A DNA stretch of 64,000 nt from assembly GCF_018598225.1 (NCBI RefSeq), contig NZ_JAHESF010000021.1, forward strand, positions 56,185 through 120,184, given 5' to 3'. The DNA comes from Chryseosolibacter histidinae (GTDB lineage: Bacteria; Bacteroidota; Bacteroidia; Cytophagales; Cyclobacteriaceae). The translations under genes were made by a program, and so were the position numbers. The notes beneath the pieces are model-generated. The model searched no databases. It was not told the DNA's origin and saw only the letters and a program-made list of their open reading frames with translations. Of the stretch, positions 34,115-42,110 are shown one piece after another (within the stretch, counting starts at the first letter, position 1; each line of letters opens with the position of its first letter).

Positions 34115-35375
34115 AAAAGATTTTTGGAACGCCATCAGGAACCGCCTTGAAAACTACAAGGAAGAGCCGCAGGACGACTGGCTGAAGATTGCCGGCGCCA
34201 TCCCGGCAGCAGGAGAGAGACAGGGGAACAAGCCTGTGAACTTGGCCGCTGACCTGCTCTCGGTCGCCAGTGTTGTTATGCTGGTGTGGACATTGTGTGC
34301 GGTTACTCCGGCAGCACGCATCTGGACGTTAGCCAACGTTTCCACTCCGCCTGTAACTGAAAAAGTGAATGGCCAGGAGGCAGACAGATTGAAAGAAGAC
34401 AATGAGCGCGAACTGAAGGAGCATAAAGTCGAACAAAATGAGAAGGGCCTGCCTCCAGTGACCAAAGAAACCGAAAGCAAAGGCAACAGATTCGGTGATG
34501 TACTTAAGAAAGTGGAACACAATGACGCATCCCAGCAACAGGCGTCTCTGCCTGAATTGGACAACGACGCAAAAACCAACGGGCGAGACACACGTTCTGC
34601 TCATATCGATGGCCCAGAAGAATCCCAGGATACCACTGACAGTGTGCAGACCGTTGTGGCTGCTAAAGCTGATACCGTTTTCTTTGCGGTGCCACCGATT
34701 TTGCAACAAAAGTCAAAAACCCGGCGCAAGTTCCGGCCATCGGTGTATGCCGTCATCACGCCTTCCTTTGCTTATCAGAAGATCGTCCCCCGGCGCGATG
34801 ACAACATCAATATCCAGAAGCTGAACAGCGCAGGACTCGTTTCCGCAGATCGCCTTGGTTACAGCCTGGAGGCCGGGTTCCAGATGCAGGTAAGCAATCA
34901 TTTTGAATTGTATGCCGGGTTCTTGTATTATCAGCAAAACCTGCTGGTGTCTTACAGCTATGTGACGGACGGAGATGTTGAGACGGTAAACGGTACACGC
35001 GAAAAATGGAGCTTCGAGCTCTCACCGGGCGAGGCTACACGCACGTTCAGGTATGCGATGAAGAACGGTGGCGCATCCGCAGGCGTGCTCTATCATATCA
35101 GGGGAAGAAAGCTGATGCACAAGCTGGGCGCGGGATTGCAATATCAGAAAGGACTGGTCAGATCGCAGGGCGAATACAGCTACAACAATGCGTCATCGTC
35201 TTACCTGAATTACCAGCTCCTGTACCGGATGGAATACAGTCTCAGTGGAAGAACAAGTATCTTCCTGCAACCGCAGTTCGTTCATTCGCTCGTGGCTGAT
35301 GAAGTATTGCGGGAACCCTTTACGGTCAAACCTTACCGTGCAGGTTTAGGATTCGGACTGTTGTATCATTTCTAG
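34098..35375 (+). CDS. Membrane-anchored protein with anti-sigma-like N-terminus and barrel-like C-terminus
   Basis: 425 residues. N-terminal cytoplasmic part MKSLPEKDFWNAIRNRLENY, then DDWLKIAG, a membrane helix at about 49-70 (LAADLLSVASVVMLVWTL), a highly charged, probably extended linker at about 80-200, and a C-terminal part (about 205-425) with amphipathic strands typical of outer-membrane barrels (SVYAVITPSFAYQKI, HFELYAGFLYYQQNLLVSY, RAGLGFGLLYHF). The overlap with the ECF sigma gene makes it the candidate anti-sigma factor. If both readings hold, one chain would cross from cytoplasm to outer membrane. I do not recognise an exact family. Confidence 0.65.
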   Translation: MKSLPEKDFWNAIRNRLENYKEEPQDDWLKIAGAIPAAGERQGNKPVNLAADLLSVASVVMLVWTLCAVTPAARIWTLANVSTPPVTEKVNGQEADRLKEDNERELKEHKVEQNEKGLPPVTKETESKGNRFGDVLKKVEHNDASQQQASLPELDNDAKTNGRDTRSAHIDGPEESQDTTDSVQTVVAAKADTVFFAVPPILQQKSKTRRKFRPSVYAVITPSFAYQKIVPRRDDNINIQKLNSAGLVSADRLGYSLEAGFQMQVSNHFELYAGFLYYQQNLLVSYSYVTDGDVETVNGTREKWSFELSPGEATRTFRYAMKNGGASAGVLYHIRGRKLMHKLGAGLQYQKGLVRSQGEYSYNNASSSYLNYQLLYRMEYSLSGRTSIFLQPQFVHSLVADEVLREPFTVKPYRAGLGFGLLYHF

Positions 35376-35530
35376 TTATCAGATCAGGTGTGGCGGCGAT
35401 AAAACGGAAGCTGGCTTATTTACAAGTGACGTTGGTCCACTTCCTGGTGTCGCTCGCCACCCTGGATACCTATAAGGATGATGAATAAAAAAAATTAATG
35501 TTCCGGATTTTTAGTAATTTTTAACGGTGC

Positions 35531-35574
35531 ATGCGCCATGTGCAGGAGAAAGTTCCTGCATGATGGAAGCGCAT
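35531..35574 (+). promoter_or_regulatory. Hairpin covering the first possible start codon of the hydroxy-acid oxidase
   Basis: TGCAGGA (35541-35547) pairs with TCCTGCA (35554-35560), loop GAAAGT; outside it CAT pairs with ATG (35537-35539 with 35563-35565) and ATGCGC (35531-35536) pairs with GCGCAT (35569-35574). The last paired bases are the first two of the ATG at 35573. This would hide that start codon in the mRNA. Confidence 0.55.
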
Positions 35575-36865
35575 GATCACGATAACACCGGTAAAAATGA
35601 ATTCTTCCGCGCTCGACTGGCAAAAGCAGATCTATCTCAACGGATTTGCGGGCATCCTCCCGAAAGTTGAAATCAATCTTCAATCCCTGGAAGACCACGC
35701 GCGCGCCGTGATGCGACCTGAAGCGTTTGCTTATATCGCCGGTGGTGCCGGAAATGAGCATACTATGGCAGCGAATCGTGCTGCTTTCGAAAAGTTCAGG
35801 ATCGTACCGCGCATGTTGTGCGATGTAGGTGCGCGTGATACAACACTGACCCTTTTCGGGAAGAAACTTCCATCGCCATTCTTGCTTTCACCGGTAGGTG
35901 TTCTGGAAATGGTGAGCGCGGATGCAGACGTTGCTGTTGCCCGCGCTGCTGCCGCGCTTGGTGTACCATATATATTTTCGAACCAGGCATCGCGGCCGAT
36001 GGAAGCGTGTGCCGCCGTGATGGGTGACCAGCCCCGGTGGTTTCAGTTGTACTGGAGCAAATCGAATGACCTGGTGGCGAGCTTCGTGCAACGCGCCGAG
36101 AAATGTGGATGCTCCGCCATTGTGGTAACGCTTGACACAACAATGCTGGGATGGCGTACCCGCGATCTCGAGATAGCCTACCTGCCTTTCCTCGAGGGAA
36201 AAGGTATCGCTCAATATACCTCAGACCCTGTGTTTCAGCGCATGCTGGATGAGCCGGACGACGCTCCTGACCTGAAACGGAAAGTGACCTGGCGTACCGT
36301 GCGTGGGTTGATCCGCATGGTGAACCGTTATCCCGGCGATGGTTTTTTCCGCAAGCTCCGCTCGGGCCGCCCTGTGAAAGCCGTGCGTAAATTTATCGCA
36401 ACGTATTCCAACCCCTGCACTACCTGGTCTGACCTCCGGTTTTTGCGAACCTGCACGCGCCTGCCCATCGTGCTGAAAGGTATTCTTCATCCCGATGATG
36501 CGCGTAAAGCCCTCGATCATGGTGTGGATGGATTGATCGTCTCCAACCATGGAGGCCGGCAGGTAGATGGAGCGGTTAGTACTTTTGAAGCGCTGCCCGA
36601 TATTATCCGTGTTGTGGATTCAAAAATTCCCGTGTTGCTCGATAGTGGCATCCGTGGTGGTGCCGATGCATTTAAAGCCCTCGCGTTAGGAGCCACAGCC
36701 GTTTGCATCGGAAGGCCTTATGTCTATGGACTTGCGCTGGCGGGGCAGCAAGGCGTTTATGAGGTGTTGCGCAATTTTATGGCCGACTTTGAGCTTACCA
36801 TGGGGCTGGCCGGTTGTAAGAATCTCTACGAAATCGATCAGAAATCGATGAAAGTTGCGTTTTAA
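35573..36865 (+). CDS. FMN-dependent alpha-hydroxy-acid oxidase (lactate 2-monooxygenase-like)
   Basis: 430 residues from 35573, or 422 from the ATG at 35597. TIM barrel of the LldD/lactate oxidase family: EAFAYIAGGAGNEHTMAANR near the N-terminus, LSPVGVLEMVSADADVAVA, VVTLDTTMLGWRTRDLEIAY, and the active-site VSNHGGRQVDGAVSTFEAL (His326, Arg329 by the first start). The stretch after LGWRTRDLE (YLPFLEGKGIAQYTSDPVF) matches the lactate 2-monooxygenase branch rather than membrane lactate dehydrogenases. It oxidises an L-2-hydroxy acid, possibly lactate, to the keto acid or decarboxylated product. Substrate not proven. A hairpin overlaps the first start codon. Confidence 0.88.
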   Translation: MITITPVKMNSSALDWQKQIYLNGFAGILPKVEINLQSLEDHARAVMRPEAFAYIAGGAGNEHTMAANRAAFEKFRIVPRMLCDVGARDTTLTLFGKKLPSPFLLSPVGVLEMVSADADVAVARAAAALGVPYIFSNQASRPMEACAAVMGDQPRWFQLYWSKSNDLVASFVQRAEKCGCSAIVVTLDTTMLGWRTRDLEIAYLPFLEGKGIAQYTSDPVFQRMLDEPDDAPDLKRKVTWRTVRGLIRMVNRYPGDGFFRKLRSGRPVKAVRKFIATYSNPCTTWSDLRFLRTCTRLPIVLKGILHPDDARKALDHGVDGLIVSNHGGRQVDGAVSTFEALPDIIRVVDSKIPVLLDSGIRGGADAFKALALGATAVCIGRPYVYGLALAGQQGVYEVLRNFMADFELTMGLAGCKNLYEIDQKSMKVAF

Positions 36866-36965
36866 GTTCCGGTTCCCCTCCATTGAGAATAGATAATTTT
36901 TTACTTTGGCCCTTACTTTGCGCTCGCTGACGGCGCACGGAATTCAATACATTAACCAATCCAAA

Positions 36966-37685
36966 ATGAAACGTATCTTTTTAATTGCAACCTTGTGTTT
37001 GTTGATCGCAGGCACCGCTTCTGCGCAGTTGGAGTCGCTTAAAAAAGCTGCCAAGTCGATTACTTCAGGCGGAACCAAACTTTCGTCTGAAGAAATAGCA
37101 GAAGGCCTCAAGGAAGCATTGACCAATGGCATATCTAAGGGCTCTGACCTTGTATCACAAGTAGACGGATATTTTAAAAATCCCGAGATCAAGTTACCTT
37201 TCCCCCCTGAGGCGAAAAAAGCAGAAGAAAAGCTCCGCCAGATGGGAATGGGGGCCGAGGTCGACAAGTTTGTGCTCACCCTGAACCGCGCAGCAGAAGA
37301 TGCTGCCAAGGAAGCCAAGCCGATCTTTGTTACCGCCATCAAATCCATGACCATCCAGGATGCTGCCGGGATCCTGAAAGGAGAACAAGATGCCGCCACG
37401 CAATACCTGAAGCGCACCACCTCCTCGCCGCTGAAAGACAAGTTCAAACCGGTGGTGCAGAACTCGCTGAGCAAGGTGAACGCAACAAAATATTATGCAG
37501 ACCTCATCAACACGTATAACAAGATCCCGCTGGTGCAGAAGATGAATCCCAATCTCGACGACTACGCTACAGACAAAGCCATCGAAGGTCTGTTTACCAT
37601 GATCGCCAAAGAAGAAAAGAACATCCGCCAGAACCCCGGTGCGCGCACTTCGGAGCTGCTGAAGAAAGTGTTTGGATCGAAATAG
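36966..37685 (+). CDS. DUF4197 protein, copy 1 (secreted form)
   Basis: 239 residues from the ATG at 36966. Signal peptide MKRIFLIATLCLLIAGTASA with an A-x-A site. DUF4197 domain: EEIAEGLKEALTNGISKGSD, GYFKNPEIKLPFPPEAKKAE, AAEDAAKEAKPIFVTAIKSM and TDKAIEGLFTMIAKEEKNIR. The family is periplasmic or outer-membrane-associated in proteobacteria and Bacteroidota, with unknown function. The next gene is a close copy, so this is a tandem duplication. Confidence 0.88.
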   Translation: MKRIFLIATLCLLIAGTASAQLESLKKAAKSITSGGTKLSSEEIAEGLKEALTNGISKGSDLVSQVDGYFKNPEIKLPFPPEAKKAEEKLRQMGMGAEVDKFVLTLNRAAEDAAKEAKPIFVTAIKSMTIQDAAGILKGEQDAATQYLKRTTSSPLKDKFKPVVQNSLSKVNATKYYADLINTYNKIPLVQKMNPNLDDYATDKAIEGLFTMIAKEEKNIRQNPGARTSELLKKVFGSK

Positions 37686-37687
37686 AA

Positions 37688-37836
37688 ATCTGTTGCCAGT
37701 TGCCAGTTACCGGATAGCCAGTTGGGTGGCCCCAAGATTCGCACAAGTGTTTCAACTCAATATTTTGTTGTAAAACTCAACCGTTCTGCAACACGCACGA
37801 AACCGGCAACTGGTAACCGGCAACTGGCAACCGAAA
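37688..37836. repeat. Class B word-repeat hairpin between the DUF4197 copies
   Basis: Left arm GTTGCCAGTTGCCAGTTACC, right arm CCGGCAACTGGTAACCGGCA and further words. The loop contains GTTTCAACTC and GTTCTGCAACAC, and both strings recur in the loop of the element at 40430-40575, so loop as well as arms are partly conserved. It follows the stop codon of copy 1. Confidence 0.75.
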
Positions 37837-37869
37837 AAGACCTATCTTTAAATCTCGTTATAACTATCT

Positions 37870-38589
37870 ATGAAGAAACTATCCATCCTTTACATATTCA
37901 TCCTCACCGCCTGTACTTCGGCACAGATCAACCAGACCCTGGGTGATGTGAACAAAACGCTCGGTAGCAGCGGCGCAAAACCTGTGACCACTGCTGAGGT
38001 GGCCGAAGGTTTGAAGGAAGCCCTGATCAAAGGTATTTCGAACGGCGCAGACCTGGCCTCACAACTGGACGGCTACTTCAAAAATCCCGAGATCAAAATA
38101 CCGTTTCCACCTGAAGTGAAAAAAGTAGAAGACAAGCTGCGCCAGATCGGCCTGGGCGGCGAAGTGGATAAATTTGTGATGACCCTGAACCGCGGCGCGG
38201 AAGACGCTGCCAAGGAAGCCAAGCCCATCTTTATCACGGCCATCAAGTCGATGACCATTGAAGATGCGTGGTCCATCCTGCGGGGACAACCCGATGCCGC
38301 CACGCAATACCTGAAACGCACCACGTCTGCACAGCTGAGAGAAAAATTCAAACCGGTGATCCAGACATCGCTGAACAAGGTCAACGCTACGAAATATTAC
38401 GGTGACATTGTGAACCGTTACAACCAGATCCCGCTTGTGCAGAAGGTGAATCCAAACCTGGATGAGTATGCCACAGACAAGGCCATCGAAGGACTGTTCA
38501 TCATGATCGCCAAAGAGGAGAAGAACATTCGTGAAAACCCTGTTGCCAGAACCACAGAGTTGCTGAAGCGGGTTTTTGGAGCGAAATAA
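37870..38589 (+). CDS. DUF4197 protein, copy 2 (lipoprotein form)
   Basis: 239 residues, nearly the same as copy 1 over the domain (EVAEGLKEALIKGISNGADL, GYFKNPEIKIPFPPEVKKVE, TDKAIEGLFIMIAKEEKNIR). The signal differs: MKKLSILYIFILTACTSAQ has a lipobox (LTAC, Cys15), so this copy is probably lipid-anchored whereas copy 1 is soluble. Function unknown. Confidence 0.88.
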   Translation: MKKLSILYIFILTACTSAQINQTLGDVNKTLGSSGAKPVTTAEVAEGLKEALIKGISNGADLASQLDGYFKNPEIKIPFPPEVKKVEDKLRQIGLGGEVDKFVMTLNRGAEDAAKEAKPIFITAIKSMTIEDAWSILRGQPDAATQYLKRTTSAQLREKFKPVIQTSLNKVNATKYYGDIVNRYNQIPLVQKVNPNLDEYATDKAIEGLFIMIAKEEKNIRENPVARTTELLKRVFGAK

Positions 38590-38731
38590 GTTGCCGGCTG
38601 GCCGGTTGCCAGTTACCGGCTCCGATGAGCGTTGAATGTCACCTTCTGGTTTCAATTCGGTACCTATGATGGGTTACACTAATTGTGATATGGCACTGGC
38701 AACCGGTAACCGGCAACTGGCAACCAACTAA
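38588..38731. repeat. Class B word-repeat hairpin before paaN
   Basis: Left arm AGTTGCCGGCTGGCCGGTTG and continuing words, right arm GGCACTGGCAACCGGTAACC and GGCAACTGGCAACC. The loop, about 70 bases, has no obvious coding content. It begins at the stop codon of the second DUF4197 gene. Confidence 0.72.
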
Positions 38732-38756
38732 AGAGAACTCAATCAATCTAAACAAC

Positions 38757-40424
38757 ATGAGCCTTTACAAAAAACACGACACCACCATCAACAAAGCCGT
38801 CCAGGCGCTGCATGAGCGGACGTTCTATGCGGCTTTCCCGGAACACCCCGCCCCGGCTGTTTATGGCGAGACCGCGGATGCCGACGGACAAAACAAGTTC
38901 AAGGCCACCCTCGGAAAAAAATTTGAAGAGCTGAAGCAGGCCAGCCCTGAAGGATGGGCGGGAGAGGAAGAGTCTCCTTACCTGCAGGAGCCATTGAAGA
39001 TCTCATATCCTACATTCTCTGTGAAGACCCTGACAGAACGCGCCGGGCGTGCGTTTCATCAGTGGCGCAAGGTGAATGTTCACGAACGCGCCGGCATTCT
39101 TACCGAGTCGCTCGACAGAATGAAAGCACGTTTTTTTGAGATCGCCTACGCTACCATGCATACTACCGGCCAGGGTTATATGATGGCGTTCCAGGCTTCA
39201 GGCCCTCACGCTGCAGACCGCGCGCTGGAGGCCATCGCTGCCGGATACGAAGAGCTTCAGCGGTTCCCAACCCACGCGGTATGGGACAAGCCCATGGGTA
39301 AATTCAACATCCAGCTGAACAAGGAGTGGCGTGCCGTGCCCAAAGGCATCTCCGTCGTGATCGGTTGCTCTACTTTTCCTACATGGAATTCCGTGACAGG
39401 TATTTACGGAAGCCTGATCACCGGCAACGTGGTGATTGTGAAGCCACACCCGGGCGCCATTTTGCCTATCGCCATCGTTGTGGCGGAGATCCAGAAAGTG
39501 CTGGCTGAAAATAACCTCGACCCCAATATTTGCCAGCTGGCAGCCGATACGTTCGACAGGATGATCACCAAAGAGCTCGCAGAGCATCCTGACGTAAAGC
39601 TGATCGACTTCACCGGCAATTCTGTTTTTGGCAGTTACCTCGAAGCACTGCCAGGCAAAGCAGTGTTCACTGAAAAGACAGGTGTCAACTCTGTGATCCT
39701 TGATTCAACGGAGGATATCGATAAGGTGGCAGCCAACCTCGCTTTTGCCGTTACGCTTTACAGCGGACAAATGTGCACGGCACCACAGAACTTTTACATC
39801 CCTGAGGGTGGGATCAAAACATCTGCGGGAACAGTTACCTTCGATCAGTTCGCACAAAAGTTTGCAGACAACATCAATGCGCTGGTGGATAACCCGAAGG
39901 CCGGACCGTTTGTGCTGGGAACCATCCAGAATAAAAAGACCTGCGACCGGGTAACAGAAGCTGAAAAGCTGCCCGGAAAAGTGTGGCTGAAGTCGCGCAG
40001 TGTAGAAAACCCGACGTTCAAAAATGCACGGATCTCCACGCCGGTTGTGGTAGAGGTCGATGCTTCCAAGAAAGATGTATTCGGCAAAGAGCTTTTTGGT
40101 CCCATAGCGCTGCTGATCAAAACCAGGAACACAGACCAGTCTATCCAGCTGGCGCAGGAAATGGCGAGAGATCATGGTGCCATCTCATGCGGTGCGTACA
40201 CCACCGATCCGCAGGTACGCGAGAAGATCGCCGATGAAATGTCGCTGGTAGCAACACCGGTATCGTTCAACCTGGTGGGCGGAATATACATGAACCAGCA
40301 CGCCGCGTTCTCCGACTTCCATGTTACAGGCGGAAATCCTGCGGGCAACGCGTCGTTCACAAACCCGGAATATGTCACCAAACGTTTTACCTGGGTGGGT
40401 CACCGCGAACCTGTGAAAGCCTAA
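38757..40424 (+). CDS. paaN: PaaN-type aldehyde dehydrogenase (phenylacetic acid degradation family)
   Basis: 555 residues from the ATG at 38757 (MSLYKKHDTTINKAVQALHE); upstream frame is translated repeat. Aldehyde dehydrogenase fold with the PaaN-type N-terminal extension. NAD-binding and active-site parts: IDFTGNSVFGSYLEALPGKA, AVFTEKTGVNSVILDSTEDI and the catalytic Cys340 in LYSGQMCTAPQNFYI. C-terminal FSDFHVTGGNPAGNASFT. PaaN enzymes oxidise the ring-opened aldehyde of phenylacetyl-CoA breakdown; the other paa genes are not in the window, so that role is by family only. Confidence 0.85.
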   Translation: MSLYKKHDTTINKAVQALHERTFYAAFPEHPAPAVYGETADADGQNKFKATLGKKFEELKQASPEGWAGEEESPYLQEPLKISYPTFSVKTLTERAGRAFHQWRKVNVHERAGILTESLDRMKARFFEIAYATMHTTGQGYMMAFQASGPHAADRALEAIAAGYEELQRFPTHAVWDKPMGKFNIQLNKEWRAVPKGISVVIGCSTFPTWNSVTGIYGSLITGNVVIVKPHPGAILPIAIVVAEIQKVLAENNLDPNICQLAADTFDRMITKELAEHPDVKLIDFTGNSVFGSYLEALPGKAVFTEKTGVNSVILDSTEDIDKVAANLAFAVTLYSGQMCTAPQNFYIPEGGIKTSAGTVTFDQFAQKFADNINALVDNPKAGPFVLGTIQNKKTCDRVTEAEKLPGKVWLKSRSVENPTFKNARISTPVVVEVDASKKDVFGKELFGPIALLIKTRNTDQSIQLAQEMARDHGAISCGAYTTDPQVREKIADEMSLVATPVSFNLVGGIYMNQHAAFSDFHVTGGNPAGNASFTNPEYVTKRFTWVGHREPVKA

Positions 40425-40429
40425 AATCA

Positions 40430-40575
40430 GTTGCCAGTTGCCGGTTGCCGGATGGCCTGTTGGATGGAGTAAATTCGAGTACAGCGTTTCAACTCGACAT
40501 GTGATTATTGTAATCAGTAGTTCTGCAACACCTCACTAAACCGGTAACTGGCAACCGGCAACTAGTAACCGGTTA
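40430..40575. repeat. Class B word-repeat hairpin at a convergent junction
   Basis: Left arm AGTTGCCAGTTGCCGGTTGC and right arm AACCGGTAACTGGCAACCGG with AACTAGTAACCGG, filling the space between the stop codons of paaN and the convergent glycosyltransferase gene. Loop shares GTTTCAACTC and GTTCTGCAACAC with 37688-37836. Confidence 0.78.
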
Positions 40576-40578
40576 ATG

Positions 40579-41913
40579 TTACGCCAGCGGCCGGATTATA
40601 TTAAACAGCTCAAGGAAAAGTGAATCGGGATAACCAGATCCTGATCGCTTCAGTTGAGCTGTTTTTTCTTTATAGGCGGAATTGGTGATCAGTTCCTGCA
40701 GCTTTTCTTCGATCTGTGCTTCTGTGTCACGTTGCAGATTGCCAATGAGTCCAAGGCCGTGATAAAGCACGCGGGCGGCATTTCCGCGCTGATCGGTGTG
40801 TTTGTAGACCGGGTAGACCAGCATGGGCACCGTGGCATCAATGGATTCTTTGATCGAGTTGAATCCGCCGTGGGTGATAAAAACGCTGGCACGCGAAAGT
40901 ACATCGAGCTGTGGTACTGAATCTGCAATAACAACGTTGGGCGGAAGTGTTTTAAAATTGTCTCTCACGGCGCGGATAGGGGAGGCGATGAGCAGCACAT
41001 ACGCTTTGGCTTTGGCTACTGCGATGAGCTTTTCCAGGAAAGTGATGATGGGACCGGTATGCTCGTAAGCAAGACTTCCGAATGAACAGTAGAGCACCGG
41101 TTGTGTCGACGTGGATAACAAGGTTTCGATTTCCCGGAACGATTTGCTAACGGCATCTGTCCTCTGTGCATCGATCATAAACCCGATGGGATGCTGATGC
41201 GGAAGCAGTGGCCGTCCTGGAAAATCCATCTCGATCGGAGCCAGGATAAATTCATCGATATCATTAAAGGCAGGACTGAGCAGCGACTTTTTTTTCGAAA
41301 GATAGCGCCTTGGGATCTTGTTCTTTTTTATACCATAGTTGATCTGCGCCGTATTGTCTTTCCCGATGAATTTCAGTTTTTGAAGCAGCGTCCACATCGA
41401 TTGATCGGCATGGAACTGCCAATGTGCTTTGCGGCTGGCTTGTGGCGGAGCCAGGCTGTTCAACGGAGGAACACCTTTGTCAAGCGTTGATGATAGCATT
41501 GTTTGAACGAAGGCTGCTTTAATGCCGTGTGTACGCAGATATGGATACAGCACAATAAAGTCGGTTGACTGCCAGGCGTCGATCAGCAGATAATCGGGCC
41601 GTAAGGTTGTAAGCATTTGGCGCAGCTCTGCATCTCGTAAGTGGAAGAGCCGGTCACTCCAGCGATCTTTCAATGAATGCCAGTATGCATTCTTTTTCTT
41701 TTCAAGGGTGGTATTTACCCAGTGCTCGAAACCGAGTCCGAACGGCACTGTTTTCAAGGGGTAGAATGGAAAGCCCTGTGCCTTCACATGCGATTGAAAG
41801 AACCCGAATCCCGCAAAGGTCACCTCGTAATTCTCTTCCAGCAAACGGGCCATGCGAAAGCACGCATTGAAATGACTCATGCCATGATATAGGAGAAATA
41901 CTACCCGTTGCAT
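40579..41913 (-). CDS. GT1-type (UGT/MGT-like) glycosyltransferase
   Basis: 444 residues. MQRVVFLLYHGMSHFNACFR opens the acceptor domain; the donor domain has VLYCSFGSLAYEHTG, NVVIADSVPQLDVLSRASVF and THGGFNSIKESIDATVPMLV with YPVYKHTDQRGNAARV. The same string of motifs appears in the island glycosyltransferase at 14700, so the two are paralogues, though this copy has the base composition of the surrounding chromosome. Acceptor and sugar unknown. Monocistronic on the minus strand, with a word-repeat element upstream. Confidence 0.85.
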   Translation of the reverse strand: MQRVVFLLYHGMSHFNACFRMARLLEENYEVTFAGFGFFQSHVKAQGFPFYPLKTVPFGLGFEHWVNTTLEKKKNAYWHSLKDRWSDRLFHLRDAELRQMLTTLRPDYLLIDAWQSTDFIVLYPYLRTHGIKAAFVQTMLSSTLDKGVPPLNSLAPPQASRKAHWQFHADQSMWTLLQKLKFIGKDNTAQINYGIKKNKIPRRYLSKKKSLLSPAFNDIDEFILAPIEMDFPGRPLLPHQHPIGFMIDAQRTDAVSKSFREIETLLSTSTQPVLYCSFGSLAYEHTGPIITFLEKLIAVAKAKAYVLLIASPIRAVRDNFKTLPPNVVIADSVPQLDVLSRASVFITHGGFNSIKESIDATVPMLVYPVYKHTDQRGNAARVLYHGLGLIGNLQRDTEAQIEEKLQELITNSAYKEKTAQLKRSGSGYPDSLFLELFNIIRPLA

Positions 41914-41937
41914 AGTAGATTAAAGCCGGCGAAAGAT

Positions 41938-42110
41938 AGCTATCAGTAGGCAGTAGGCAAAACACGATCGCAAGCGCCCGGACAGTAGGCAAAATTTGGT
42001 GTGAACCGGTCATCTGCATCCTTCGATCGAAGGGCAACCACAGAATTTTGGGCTATCTATTGCCTACTGCTCCGATGACTATCGGGGTTTGCCTACTGCC
42101 TATTATTAGC
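41938..42110. repeat. Word-repeat hairpin (CAGTAGGCAAA / GCCTACTGC)
   Basis: Left arm TATCAGTAGGCAGTAGGCAA and GACAGTAGGCAAA, right arm TATTGCCTACTGC and TTTGCCTACTGCCTATTA, with CCGATGACTATCGGGG, a variant of the palindrome found at 42931, in the right arm. The element lies just after the stop codon of the SDR gene (minus strand). Confidence 0.72.

Noticed and set aside
37688..38731. Regularly repeated words that could suggest a CRISPR array
   Set aside because: Units are 6-15 bases, drift strongly, have no spacers of even length and form inverted arms; no cas gene is present.
38685..38756. Extended N-terminus for PaaN (MIWHWQPVTGNWQPTKE)
   Set aside because: It is a translation of class B repeat words; the conserved family sequence begins at the ATG at 38757.
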